A stretch of 64,000 bases of DNA from contig CM114273.1 in the NCBI GenBank assembly GCA_050084515.1, positions 30,876,001 through 30,940,000 on the forward strand, written 5' to 3'. Made by a program: the position numbers and the translations under genes. Each line of letters begins with the position of its first letter. Positions within the stretch are counted from its first letter, which is position 1. Positions 44,047 to 57,000 of the stretch are shown here, one piece after another. This DNA is from Blasia pusilla (taxonomy: Eukaryota > Marchantiophyta > Marchantiopsida > Blasiales). The notes below the pieces were generated by a model. That model ran no database searches and was not told the origin of the DNA. It worked only from the letters and a program-made list of their open reading frames with translations.

Positions 44047-47000
44047 ATGAAGAAGTGTCCGGTTCATGCGCAGGGATTTGTCAAATCGACTGCCATGATT
44101 CTCGTGTCGGAAGTTGGAGACAAGACATTCTTTGTCGCTGCCGTAAGTCCTTCATTGTAAGCGTGCTGAAATGTGAATTTTGACCGGTTCCATGGGATCT
44201 CAGAAGAAGTCGTTATGCCAACCTTTGGCAACCTGTGGCATCCATTTTTCCTATCGCAGGAAAGTGTGGGCAGAAGAATTCTGCTCGGCAGCGGGCTCTT
44301 CAATCGCTTTAAAATCGGCATTTCCATGCTCTCTTATCAAAACGCATTGATGTCTGTGCAGTTGATGGCTATGCGGCATCCTCGGGGCGTGGTATTAGCT
44401 GGAGCTCTCGGTGCCCTTGGGGTGGGGGTGCTTTCTGCCTGGTTTACATTTTTGGACTCCAGAAGAGCTCGTTTTATCCTTTTGTGAATCCTGAAGTCGG
44501 TCACGCTAGTTTACAAGTGCCATTACAAAGTTACTTCTGGCGACATGATTTCTGTGACTGGTAGGAACGTTTAGTGGAGGATGACTGCCTAGCATGTAAC
44601 CGTAGTAGTGTCTTAAGAAGATTCTGTGATCAAGAGTTATGGTTTCTATCCGGTAGGTGTGAAGCGTTGAGAATTGTGTAACCCTTACCCCAATTATCAC
44701 CTTCTTAATCTTCCTTGTATTGATTATCTGCAGCTGATGACAGTGCTGTCTGCGTTGTTTGGGTGGGCGGCTCCAAATCTGGTATGGTTGCGACGGCTTC
44801 TCTGTTGACATGATAACTTTTACACCTGTCAACGACCAAATGTATCATGAACTCGAGTCAAACGAACAGAGTGCACTTGTGGTAGATAAAGTGTCAGTAG
44901 GGAACTCGTGGATGCCATGAATTTGATCAGTTCTAATGCAAGTCATGAGGGTAAAAGCCCACGTAGGTGCTCCAGCTGGATCAGCCAGAGCAGTAAAAAG
45001 TAAAGTAATATTGGGTTACTCATGTTGACATGGAAGATTATTCCTTAAAGCTAAATCAAATTGATAGATCAAAAAAGAGTTTTCTCAGAGAACTGTTGAT
45101 AATGTCTCCTGTGATTTGGATTGTGTCAGATCTCACGCCAGTTGACACAAAATGCAGCCACATTTTTGTTCTTCTTCTTTGGACTCCGGTCTTTGTGGCA
45201 AGGTTTCACAATTGAGGGCGGGTGGGTTCCAAAGTAGTTTTCCTGCAAGGATAATTTCGTTAGTTTAAATAAAAGCTAGTACCTTAGACGTTCTCATATT
45301 GTCAATTAAATCTCAATTCCGTATAGGACTGTCAATCATGTCCATGTTTTACTGCCACTGAGGACCCTCATATGGTTACTTGTGTTTGGGTTTGATAAAG
45401 GGTATCTGCGGAGCTGGCTGAGGTTGAAGCTGAACTGGTGAGTGCTATGTGATATTTTCTCTTGCAACAGTGAAGAATCAACATGAGGTTTATTTGGTAT
45501 CGTCTTCATGTAGCCAGTACATGGAGTCTCAACTAGCACACATGTATTTGTAAACGTTTGAGGTACTTCCCTATTAATAAGTAACAAAAAAGGAAAGCAA
45601 GAATGCCGGTGACAAGAGGGTGGGCATCATGCTTATTTTCCTTTGTAAGTCAAACAAAATGAGGTTAGGCATAGGCAAATTGAGAATTTCTCGGACAGTA
45701 AATGTTTTCTATTACTAACAAACTCGTACCATCAACTCACTATATACACACTGCACAGGATGGTGATGTGAAGGGTGACTCAAAAATAACTCAAGGGGTA
45801 ATTCCATATGTACTTCATGCTGTACTTTGGATTTCTGACTACAAAACTAGCCTCAAGATAGCTAGACATTGCCTCCAGCTTTGATGATTTCATATTCCTT
45901 ACATTGGATTCAATTTAGGATTGCTACAGTGTGGATGTTCTTTGACTTAAATGGTGCTATTACCTCATGAACTGTTTCATCACACCTTTCAAATGCAGGT
46001 GAAAGATAATCCCAAAAGGAAGCCAGGAAACTCCCTTCTCCAATATTTATCGCCAGTCCTTCTAGAGGTATTTGCAGAAGTTTGAATTGATCAACCACTT
46101 AAAGTGAATGCTTTGCCTACAAGACCATGAGCTAAATTTTCTCAATATGAACTCAAATGTTTGCTACCCCTCCTGTAAAAAGATTTGTAAGGATGCCCAA
46201 TCAATTTTGTTCATGATGGAGTGGTCAAAGATTCTTTGGCAGAGAGAAGGATGTCGAGCATTGCTAGGAATGGAAGCCTGAAGATTTTTTGGTCTCTTTC
46301 TTTTGGCAGACTTTCTCTCTAACTTTTCTGGGAGAATGGGGCGACAGGAGTCAGGTGAAGTCAACATCTAATTTGGAAGATTTGCCAGAGTTTTTTGGAA
46401 TGTGATCATGCAAGGAAGCATTTGGTTTTGTGTGAAAAGTATTCCATTTCTCTTGATTTAAGTTTGTATTAAAGTTTATCAACCTGTATTTCTACTGTTC
46501 TACAGATTGCTACCATAGGTTTGGCTGCACAGGAGAGTGTGGTAGGAGTGGCGCTGGGTGGTGTACTGTACGTTCTCTACTCTCAGCATCTCGTTTAATG
46601 TATCTTGTAGGGATGAACCATCCTGTATGGAGGAACTTCCTCTTTCTAAGTGTGGTGCAGACTTCCTCTCTTGAAACAGACAGAACCAATTCTGACGGAA
46701 GGGTTTCTGCAAGCACTTTGTGATGAGTATCAGGCAGTTGCTTAAGTGTTCAAAATTGAGGTGAACAGAGGTTGAAAACTCTTTGCACAATATGTATTCG
46801 CTTGAAGAAACTTGTTCTATCAAAGATGTAGACTTCTCAGCGAAATTTTTGAGCAGGTGCTTAGCAAAATTTGCTGAGTCAAGTAACGTACCTAAGAAGC
46901 TCAAAATTAGTGCAATGCTAAGTTACACAACTAAAACCATAAACTGATCTATATTTTCTGTGATAGTGTCCATGTAGAAAACCTTCCAGGTCTCACGGTG

Positions 47001-48031
47001 GTGAACCACACACTGACTAGGTTTTGGACATAAGGCAATAGAGAAGAAAGACATTAGAGGAGTGCGGGGACAATACAAATGAGTGTAGAAGAGACGGTTT
47101 TGAGAGGAAGGTATTCAGATGAGCTGAATATCAGAACTGATTACAACTTACTGATTGAGTGCTCCCTGATGATTCTAGCTGGTTTACATGACAGGTTGTT
47201 CCTTCTAGTGACAGTGTGTTCCTTCTAGAACCATCAAGACTCTTGCTTGATAGTTCATTTTAGCAGTGTCTCAATTCAAATGAGAGAGCGGGCAGATTTT
47301 CAATTTGTATTGGCAGGTCAAATAATCTATCAGCTAACTGACTAGCAACTGCTTCCATTTAGATGCCTTTCTCACACTATACTGTGCTTGTCAAACCCCT
47401 CTCCTTACCACACCCTCAGCTGGAAGTTGTGAGTGAGCAGGCAGAGAGTACTCTCTTTATTGTGTTTGATTGTAAGGATAAAAACAATGAATGCTTAATG
47501 CATGCGAGTTCACAAACCGTGGCAATCGCAAGCTGAAACAGGCATCTTATCATATCAGGGCCTGTTACGATGGGAACCAGTGCAATAGCTTTTTTATTTA
47601 CAATATCTCTTGGCTTCCAGGGGTCATGCTATTTGCACAACTGCTGCGGTTTTGGGAGGAAAGCATTTAGCGAGTCAGATATCTGAGAAAGCTGTGAGTG
47701 TCGTCCCTTGGCCTATGCAGATAGGTTTGAGAAACTTAATTGAATTGTGTTGTTGATTTCGTCTCTGATGCCAAGCTGCAAGAGCTCATGAGGTGCACTT
47801 AGCTTTAACTAGTCAAAGACTTGCTGTCTCCTTACAGACCTCGCCTGCTCGAATAGTTACACGCTCATAAAGTAGAGTTTTACCTTCGAATCAGTTGCCG
47901 GCCAGTGCTGCCATTCCCAATCTAGTTTTATATCTCTGGAATTGGTGGGTGTGCAGGTCGCACTCTGTGGTGGAGTGTTGTTTTTGATATTTGGACTCCA
48001 TTCACTTGTTTCGGGGGTGGAGGAGAGTTGA
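44047..48031 (+). CDS. GDT1-like (UPF0016) cation transporter, 11 exons
   Basis: Exons: 44047-44142, 44362-44421, 44734-44781, 45130-45221, 45401-45437, 45759-45797, 45999-46067, 46310-46354, 46506-46567, 47621-47693, 47957-48031. All introns are GT-AG and phases agree, giving 231 residues, the usual length of short plant GDT1 proteins. The two signature motifs of the family are present: SEVGDKTFF (exon 1) and GEWGDRSQ (exon 8), each at the start of a three-helix half. Hydrophobic segments include GVVLAGALGAL, TFLFFFFGL and GGVLFLIFGL; an acidic loop AELAEVEAEL sits between halves. Members exchange Mn2+ or Ca2+ for H+ in Golgi or chloroplast membranes. The short N-terminus lacks an obvious transit peptide, favouring a Golgi-type member. 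The ATG at 44047 is the first in frame after a stop at 43999; an upstream coding exon is not excluded. Confidence 0.9.
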
Positions 48032-49140
48032 TCCAAGTGGAGGTCTACTGAACAGGTCACACAAGACATCATGCAATTGGTGTAATTTTTTATCCCCAGT
48101 TGTATGTCCCTGGGGTTTGTGACGGTTGTTTTCCCCTGAGATTATTTATTTTGTAAGGGGTCAAAGTGATATTGTTGTGGGCAGCTATCCACCATCGCCA
48201 CAATGGTTAGAAAAGGCCAACTTCTCAAAGATGCCAGCATCTCTTCTATTTTTCCTGCAGATAGTCCTAGTGCGCTGGCCCTTTCTACTGCAAGGCGGTA
48301 TAGTTTGATCTGGGGCACTGTCCTGGTCCAGAAATTAACAGCCTCTTTTTAGTGTATGACAATTTGGATACTGGATCATGAATGAACATGGCGTGCTGAT
48401 TAAAAGATCATGGAGAGGGATCCTCGGAAGAAAGTATTGGAGTGCTTCCGGGTGCCTGTTCGGAAGTAGATGTGGAAAATGGCCACAATAAAGATGATAC
48501 TTTGCAACAATATGGGATGTGTTCACTTGCCCCATCTGTCTTGTGTGTATGATTTGAGGTTGGAAGGGTGGAGGTCTCACGAGTGGACTGTTCTTGTTTA
48601 CATTGGTGGTTCTGGCATGATTCCATGGCTCCCCCTAGTTTTCTTTGTGTTAGGATTTCACATAAAATTGTCTGCTGTTTTCTTCCAGTTTTTTGACTAT
48701 GGTTAGTTCTGCAAACTATGGTTGGAAGTTTATCATAGTTACAAGTCTCAGTTAGTTTACTAGTTACCTCTTAAACTATTCTTGTTAGTTTTGATTATGT
48801 TTAATTGTGCACATGGTGTGCTGGCCTGCCCCTGTTGTGCTGGCTTGTTGTGCTGTCCTGCTCATAATGTGCTGGCCTGCTCCTGTTGTGTTGGCCCTTC
48901 CACCTTGCCTTACCATGCAGTGGTCCCTTTTGCTGGTCTCTTCTAGGAAACTATATAACTTCCCCTCTCTTCCCTACTTCTTTGATTCACTTCTACTCCT
49001 AAACATCAACTCCTTCTATCACAATAGGTCAGCCACCCGAGCTGAGGGATAGCAATCATGAATTTCGCAAGTCCAGGAGCTGGGGAAAGTAGAGAAGAGA
49101 ATAAAAGTGCTCTGGTAAGCCTCTTGCTTACCAGATCAAG
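48032..49140. other. 3' flank of GDT1-like gene
   Basis: AATAAA occurs at 48486-48491 as a possible polyadenylation signal. Short imperfect repeats of GTGCTGGCCTGCTCCTGTTG lie at 48817-48897. No gene recognised. Confidence 0.45.
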
Positions 49141-49143
49141 AGG

Positions 49144-49188
49144 CTTTTAGGGTTTAAGATAGCCCCTGGCTATCTTAAACCCTAAAAG
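49144..49188. repeat. Perfect 21-bp hairpin with telomere-like motif
   Basis: Arms at 49144-49164 and 49168-49188 pair perfectly around a 3-nt loop. The arms contain TTTAGGGTTTAA / TTAAACCCTAAA, the plant telo-box. A second small stem, CTGGTAAGC/GCTTACCAG, precedes it at about 49112-49134. Confidence 0.9.
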
Positions 49189-49189
49189 T

Positions 49190-50870
49190 CTTTAACTAAG
49201 GCGAAAGGAGGCTATTATGAAACCCTAAAGGCTTTTGACTTGGACTAAAAAAGGTTATTGCGAAATTCTAAAGGTCTAGTTAATAAACCAAAAAATAAAA
49301 TATCACCTATAGATAAAAAAAATAACTTTTTATAATAAAAAGTAGATTTTTTTGCTCCTGATCTTACAGTTGCAATTTCAACATTTTCTTCCATGCACGG
49401 TTTTTTTAATTAACTAATTAATTTTCTTCCCTATCTGTGGTGAAAGAACGTTGCCGAAGCTCATGAGCACACAAAGGTCAACATGGAATATTTGTCAACC
49501 ATATAGTCCTGAAGCAGTGCATAGATATCACACACAAACCTGATGTATCAACTCTTTATTTTGTGATCGAGCCAAACATAAACAAATCTCATATGAACTG
49601 CCAATACAACTCCATGATTTTGATTGCCTATAGATCAACTTGCTTGCTGCCACCCCAACTGCCTAGGTTAGTTCTGCACGTTCTAGAGTCATCCAGGCCA
49701 GCTTTCTACGAATGCAATTTGTTGTGTACAAGCATTTATTTTGGGGGAAGACTTTCCAAAATCTTAAGGGGATTTCCCCCTTGATCTTTCCCTGGTGTGG
49801 TTGTGGTTTGTAGTTTTGGAGTTGGTTGGGTTTTTGAGTCCATACCGTATCTTTGATGCGCTTCCACAGAAACAATATACCATTAACACTCTAGCTTGGT
49901 GGCCCTAGAGAGGCATTGTTGTTTCTAATTTGTTAGGAGAACAGTGTGGAAAGGATACCTAGATTGATGAAGGATGGTCGAAAAAGCGTGCATTACAAGA
50001 TAATGGTATGTTATGTCTCAGATATTGGGTCACTCCAAATCAAGTTTTATCTTCAAAACCTCTCGAAAATTTTGAATCACAAATGTTGTGAATGTCAAGC
50101 TCACATTCATTTTGGGATAATTTTGATTCCCATACTTCGTTTGCTGTCTTTCTGATCCTTCGATAGGATGAATCATTTCCCGCCATTGATTCACATGAGA
50201 TCATAGGTTTGGCAATGTACTGCAAGGAAAGGAGATGAAAAGTTATGTGATCAAACACTATGTAGTGTGGTACTTTGAATATATTAGTAAAGAAGTGAAT
50301 GAATGCATGAAAGAAAATTAAGTTCTCATGAAAAACTTTTTGATGGAATGTCTCAAATGATAGGCAACATTGCTAAGAACAAAACTTCAATGTCCAAAAG
50401 TAGTTTGGATAAAAAAGTGCAATAGCATCAATGCAAGTGTGGGAAAGCTAAGTGTAGTGTCATCAAAATTGTTGCTTAGTCCATGACTACTACTAGTTGC
50501 ATGTTAAAAAAAATAGTAGCTCACTCTTGTTCAATACAACTCCTAAAAAAAACATTAGCTCTAAGAAAACTTTGTAGGTCATTTCTAATTGCCAAAATTT
50601 CATGGCTTTTGCCTCAAGATGAGTTGTGCTATTCTCATGTTGTTGTAATTCTAAGACGAGCATGTCTAGTATATGGTTTGGGTCCTTAAGTAGCAATGGC
50701 ACCTCATGAGGGGATTGATTGTCAACATGTCTACCTTGACTTGTCTAGGTTGTGGACCCCTATCTCCTCCATGGGCATATCCATCTCCTCTGCAAGCATG
50801 TCGAACTCTTCGTCTTCCTATGAGGCCACCTACTCCACAACCTCTGGTCCCATCCGAACCTCCAACACGC
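49190..50870. other. No gene recognised
   Basis: AT-rich intergenic sequence. Short ORFs only. Confidence 0.45.
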
Positions 50871-50871
50871 T

Positions 50872-51450
50872 CTAAGGCCCTCTACGGCACCAGATCTGAA
50901 TGTAGCTCAAGGTGTAGGCTATAACACCTAGCTCATCTTGGACCATAACGTTGACAATGATCACACTGAAATAGTCTTGGTGGGGGCCTACATACTCCCA
51001 AAGGTTGGGGCATGAGTCCACTACCTTGACGGGTGCAATCTTATTGGCGACAAGTTCCACCGTATGCCCAAAAATTGGCTCTTGGCCGATGCTGATTCGC
51101 ATACGATGGCATAGGTCTTTGAGGGACATACATTTTTAATCCCTCTAGGCTTGCAATGACGTACTTCTCTCCAATGACACTCGCTCATGCACTAGTGATG
51201 GAGATACTTGTGTAACCCCTCTTGAAAAGCTGAAAGCTTCCACACCCTCCTTGACCTTTTTTTGCTCAACATACTCAGCCAATTCAAATACATCTCTCAA
51301 TGTAAGTAAGATGCAATGTAGAAGTGTTGCATTCCTTACCCGTCTCCACATGTACCACTATATCATCCCATACCATGCTCAGAAAACTTGAGCCTCCAGG
51401 TTGAGAATAGCTAAGTCTAAATCATTTATGCTAGCAAGGATCCTAGAATC
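50872..51450 (-). pseudogene. Ty3/gypsy gag relic related to the PHD element
   Basis: Minus-strand frame around 51410-51260: EAQVF, stop, AWYGMI, then WRRVRNATLLHCILLTLRDV and FELAEYVEQ. This parallels the gag at 26950-26860 (EAQSVQYWYG, RRRVRDALQ, VFELCEHIE). The following frame (51129-50872) has no recognised motif. Stops and frame changes throughout. Confidence 0.6.
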
Positions 51451-51710
51451 CAGTCAAGATCATGAGTCCAAGGAGGAAAGACCTTGGTGTAACCCACCAA
51501 ATTTGACCTAAGACATTATTTGGGTAAGGCTTGGGAAAGAGGATTCCTAAGGAGATGGTAGACACTTGGGGGATACTCCACGTGATTAGCGTATGACAAC
51601 TTCTTGGTGATCTATGACTCAACCCAAGATTTCTGCTTCCAAAGCTCAAGGTTGTGGTCCCCTTTGCTTCACCCCGAATCAAAGAGGACTAGAGGTTGAA
51701 CTCTATGGCG

Positions 51711-53038
51711 TGGTATAAGAGCAAGCCACAAAATAGGCCATGGTTAGTGGGAAATTTTTGGCGGCAGCTATCAATATGGCCAAAGATGGGGACAAGCCCC
51801 GTGGGAGTGAGAAAAAGACCATGGATCTCGAACTGCCTCGAGTTGGGTTAGGATTGAGAGATGTTGGGAACAAGCCTATTGGACTCGATCTTCCACCAAA
51901 CTTTAAGGCTCTTTAAGGATTCAACGAGCCACCCGATCAAGATGAGGGTGTGGAGGATGAAACATTGATTGGTGAAAAATCCCCGCCTAAGAATCTTGGG
52001 GACTTGTTAGAAGAGCTTGACCATGGGAGGTTTGATGCCCAAATGGATGAACCCAGGAATCATCATCCGTGAAGAGGTTAGTGAGGACGTTGACAGGAAG
52101 GTCAAAGGGATTCAACCGCTTGTGAGTTCTAATGAAGTTTAACACACCATCTTTGAGGTGTTGAAGGACCAAACATAAGTCCAAATAGACTATGTGGTTG
52201 GGGAGATCATGAAGGCTTGGAGCTCAACTTTAGTCTTGTCCCTAGGGTATCAGTTGGGAGATGTGAGGGGAGGAGTTACCCGTGTATAGGGATGAGATAG
52301 ATATCTAGTGCCTCAATCTGCATGCGGCCTCATGCGAACTAACTTCAACTAGGACAGAGCGTGTTTTTGGGACTTATGAGGTTTCAAGAGCTAGGTGGGG
52401 AGTTGAGGCCTCCTGGAAGTTGGAGGCATATGCACTTATGTGATGCCAGAAATTTTGCTAGGACTAGAACACCACTAAGCTAGATTGGGGGATATGCACC
52501 TCGGAAATGTGGAGGTGCTTAACGCCATAAGATCAAGCAACTCAAGTGAGAATTCGAATGCCATAAATGGAGTTGAGCAAGAGGCTTGATTGTGAGCTTC
52601 ACTACTCAGTTCCAAGAGATGTTGGTGGTGACTGATGACACGTCTGATGCTAACCAAGTCATCAACTTTGTAGAGGCTATGATTCCCAAATTGAAAAGGA
52701 AACTAATGGAGAAGAGTGCAACACTGGAAACAAAGTTTAGGACGTTGAAGGCGGCCATTGACATGGCAACTCAACTAGTGGTACATGACATAGAACTCGA
52801 GAAGAGAGACAAGATGGTTTCAACTACAAAGGGGGACACACTATTAGGTGGAACCAACAAGATGCAACCCAAAGACATGATGCCGTATGCAGATTCAAAA
52901 TCAAAGAGGTTCAAACTGCAATTAGCGTCGAGTTTCAAGCAAGGTGCAATTTCAAGTGTACTTGGTGGTAGAGGGTGTTATGTACACGGAGATCTAGGAA
53001 AATTCAAGCGGGGAATGCCGCAAGGAAAAAGGGGCTGA
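51711..53038 (+). pseudogene. Ty3/gypsy primer site and gag remnant
   Basis: TGGTATAAGAGC at 51711-51722 resembles the tRNA-Met primer site with one mismatch, suggesting that an LTR ended just before it, although no matching LTR was found. Gag-like sequence follows in broken frames. The last, 52586-53038 (150 codons), has the capsid-end pattern TTQFQEMLVV...VINFVEAMIPKLKR and ends GCYVHGDLGKFKRGMPQGKR, which looks like a zinc knuckle that has lost two or more ligands. The element is truncated after gag. Confidence 0.6.
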
Positions 53039-54072
53039 CACAAGAAAGACTGGATTTTCGTCGCAGCGAGATCAATTAGTTGGCCAACGAGATGATGAAG
53101 ATAAGATAAGTGGATTAGCATCGCCTCCAGTACGATTAGTGACAAAGATCATAGTGTTTAAAGTAATTGATCAGAATCCTTCAAGAAATGAGTTGAGGGA
53201 ATGAGAAAAAGTAAAATATTCACATTTGGAGATTGGGGGAGAAATAGTGGTTTGTAAAACCTTTGAAGATGAGTCATTCAGCTGGACCTTAATAAGGGAG
53301 CTCCAGGCCACTATCAAGGACTCTTCCGGCATGTGAGGAGAGACACTTCTTTTAAATCAGAAACCAGAGAAAAGAGATCTCAATAATCACCAATTCTTGT
53401 AAGTAGGCAAGAGAGGCTTCTCGACACTTTTATTACATTGAAACATATGAAGGGAATTGCTTGATATCCCTTGAAATATGACTGCCACGTAAAACCTAGA
53501 ACAAATAATAAGAATGCTTACACTCAGAAAATCATCAATTGTGGGTTAGATGGAAAGTTCTAGGCTGGTACAATGCAAACCTACAAAATCTGGACTGTTT
53601 TGAGCCATGGTCTAATTCTACTAATCATGTTGGCGACTCAACTAGCTCACTCTCTCCTCTATCTGTCTGCCTGGGTAAGCATACCACTAGGCAACTTCCA
53701 ACATAGTCCAGGGACTATGCTCAACAGGTTTTGACAGGCGCTACTTTATGAGTACAGTTTCTCAACGGGTTTAACTCAACCCTCAAGCAGCCATTCATTC
53801 AGTTTACATGTGCACTAGTGCCATGGTGTTATCAACACCCACCAATATCCACAGAAGCACGTGTTGCACCCTAGGTTTACTTGACAAGCTCGAAAAAAAT
53901 TGTTCCGGCTCCTAAGACTTCCATTTACTACAATGCTTATATGATACACATTCTTTACATGTCAAACTCTACTGTTGGTTTGGTTTGTTTTGGGTGACCT
54001 GCCCAGCTGCATTACAACATCTCATGTTTGTACAAGACTTTAAGTGCGCAGCATTGATTTGCAAAATTCTGC
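53039..54072. other. 3' flank of the sacsin-like gene
   Basis: About 1 kb with no recognised gene. It probably contains the 3' untranslated region of the minus-strand gene to the right. Confidence 0.45.
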
Positions 54073-57000
54073 TCAAGGCCGGTAGATCCTTAGAGCCTTG
54101 GAAACTGATCGTCGACAGAATGGGCAGCGGGCTACTGCAGATGAACACCTATGGCACAGAACATGGCCACAGGGCACCACACATGTATCTACCTCTGAAC
54201 TCAAACAAACACGGCATGTCCAAGCTGTTTTTGCTGCCTCTGCTTCTTTCTGTGCTGAATCTGCTCTTTCCTGCTCCACAAAAAGATGAAATCCCATGTC
54301 ATGGCTCAGTATCCCCGTGATCAATAATATCAACATTACACTCAACACATATTCAGAAATTGGCGCATTATCTCCGCAATTTGATAATCGAAGTAAGAGA
54401 CAGACTTGGGAATAAAACAAGAATAACCTGTTCAATAGAGAGGGCAGTGTCTGTGGCAGCCAACTGTTCTTGAAGAGCAAGACTGCGTTCTAGCAATGTG
54501 TGTTGGTCTAATGTCATCGGCATTCCAGCTGCTGCAAGCATATCTTTCACTGCCCTTCCCACCTCTGCGGCCGAAACGTTTTGGGTACCATGAACTGGTG
54601 CTTGTTCCTGCAACTCACAGTTGATTAATTGAACACACTATATGACATACACCAGAACCCTGGGAGAGAACAAAATTCATCATGACATGGAAAATGATAA
54701 AAGAGCCCACTTAACATGAATCTTGCTAAAAGAAAGTCATAACTCTCTAATATTTAAGGATGAAACATTTCTTTCAGTAGTCAGTGAGCAGAGGAAAACT
54801 ACTATTGAGAATACCTGTCTGATTGAACTAGTAGGCAATCCCATCTCCTTCAGTGGTGTAACTCCTGGAGACCTGTTGACCTCTGGCCTGACTTGAGGAG
54901 ACACTGAGCTAGAAGAACCTTCAGCCTTCACAAAATAACCATTTGACGCGGCAGTTGATTTGAAGGAAAAAACGTATGATGACAACAAGAACCGAACTTG
55001 TCCTACTCCTGTCTCCACCTGTAGACGATACAATGCCTGCCCAGCTGAGGCCCGAACATCCTCAACTACACGACCATACCTGAGCTGGGCTTCCCCATCT
55101 TCATCTGAACGCCAGGCCACAATCTCCCCTGCATGAAATGGCCTGAGAGGATGGCACTGCACCAGTGCTGCATCGGGTGCAATAACATTCATTCCTGGAA
55201 TGCCACTCTGCTGAATACTGTCTCTATTGTTATCAACACCCTCCCTTTGGCTTGAACCCAATCTCAAAACACGTTCAACTGCTGTTTCCATTCCCAAAGG
55301 CGATTTTAGGAGGGCACTTATAGGGAGGCATGAGGGAGAGCCCAATAAACGGCTCACAACAACAGCTAGTAGGTCTGTGAGATTGACATAATCTGGTGGT
55401 TCGGCAATAAGAATGCGGTCCTTGTCTATAAATTCAAATACCCTGTGCCCACCTTCCCCAGTATCCTCTCTGGCAGCCCTTGATGTGCGCTTGGTGACAT
55501 CGATCCGCCCTGGCAGTAACCAGAAGCATGTGTAGAGACGCCGAACAAACCACAACCCATCTGCTGCAGAGTGTAGAGTTCTTTCTATCTTGTCCTTGGT
55601 CAACTTTCTTAGCAAAGGAACTGTTTGTCCAGCTTCCAGTACAACTCCCCAAGTGGCTTCTACGAATGCACCACTCCGAAGCTTTTCTGCCACACTCATT
55701 CGTGAGGTCTGGCCTATGATATCTGTCATCTCCAACGACCGGTTCTCATCAAGCTCCTGAAAACAAATGAAGAATCGAGTTATCAATTATTCATTTTCAT
55801 ATGTGCTGCCCAATCTGTTACTAAATTAAACTAACATAATCAACTACTCAAGGTGATTGTCTTGAAGTTTACCTCCACGACAACCTCAGATAATTTCCTC
55901 ACACCGAGCTGGATGCAGAGCGGCTCCAACACAAGTGGATGAACAAACTTCATTCTAGATGATTCAATTTCCCTCACTAGGTTTGCACCCACAGTATCAA
56001 CATACACACATGCCTGAGCATGCACAAGCCTGGCCCCATCATCCGGTACCACTGCATCAATCGAGAAGTCCTCTAAGGTCTGTTGATTGCTAGGATTGAT
56101 CCGATTTCCTTTGTCACATATAAACTGCAGTATTCGCAGAACAGCTCGAAGCTCATTAGGATTTAAGCGTTGATATCCACAAGATTGTTGAAGCTGTAGC
56201 AGTAGCTGCTTCATGCTCTCAAAGCTTGGTGCCTCTTCCATACCCAGTTCTCCTAGAACCTTCACATATGCAAGATATGCACTGGGCAACTCAAACACGA
56301 AGGGTGCCAGGTCCATATTTATGCGGGCATAAAGAGCGCTTGCCATTGCCAGTCGAGTACCATTGGCCACAGGTATAAAGTGAACCCCTTGCAATGCCTC
56401 TTTATCTGAAAGAGAAGAAGCAAGTTAGAGGTGTGAATCATCAGAATGGGATAGAAATCACTACCATAATTTAGATGTAAAACAGAATGAGAACATGACA
56501 AGGGCATTGCATCCATCCTCAGTGGATACAAGGTTCTCGAAGGAATATAATGGAGTCCTCTAGGAGGAAACCCTGAAAACAATTCAAAAAACCAGGACAC
56601 TGAAAAAGTAGATTGAGGAGCTGCGCTAAGGCTGACAGTACAATATAGTGAGGTTACAGCTTGGCTTCTAAGTAACTTCACTCTCTAACCCTAAACGAAC
56701 TCTATTCTACTATGCAAATAAGAAAATTCAAGGCAAGATATTTGTTTTTCTATGAAACGGCAAGAGCTTGATATATCCTCAAGCTAAAGAAGTGCATTGG
56801 AGAGCATTTCTGTTCTTCCTTGAATTTTGTGATGAATACATTTAGTAGCTAGAAAGTCCAACCGATGAGAAATACATTTTGTACCTGCATTCGAAAGGCC
56901 ATCCCAAGCACTGCTGAGATACCTCAAAATGTCACTGAAAGCATCTTCCACTGACTTCATACCCCTCCCATTGGGCCACCGTGCTAGCACATCCTCCCCT

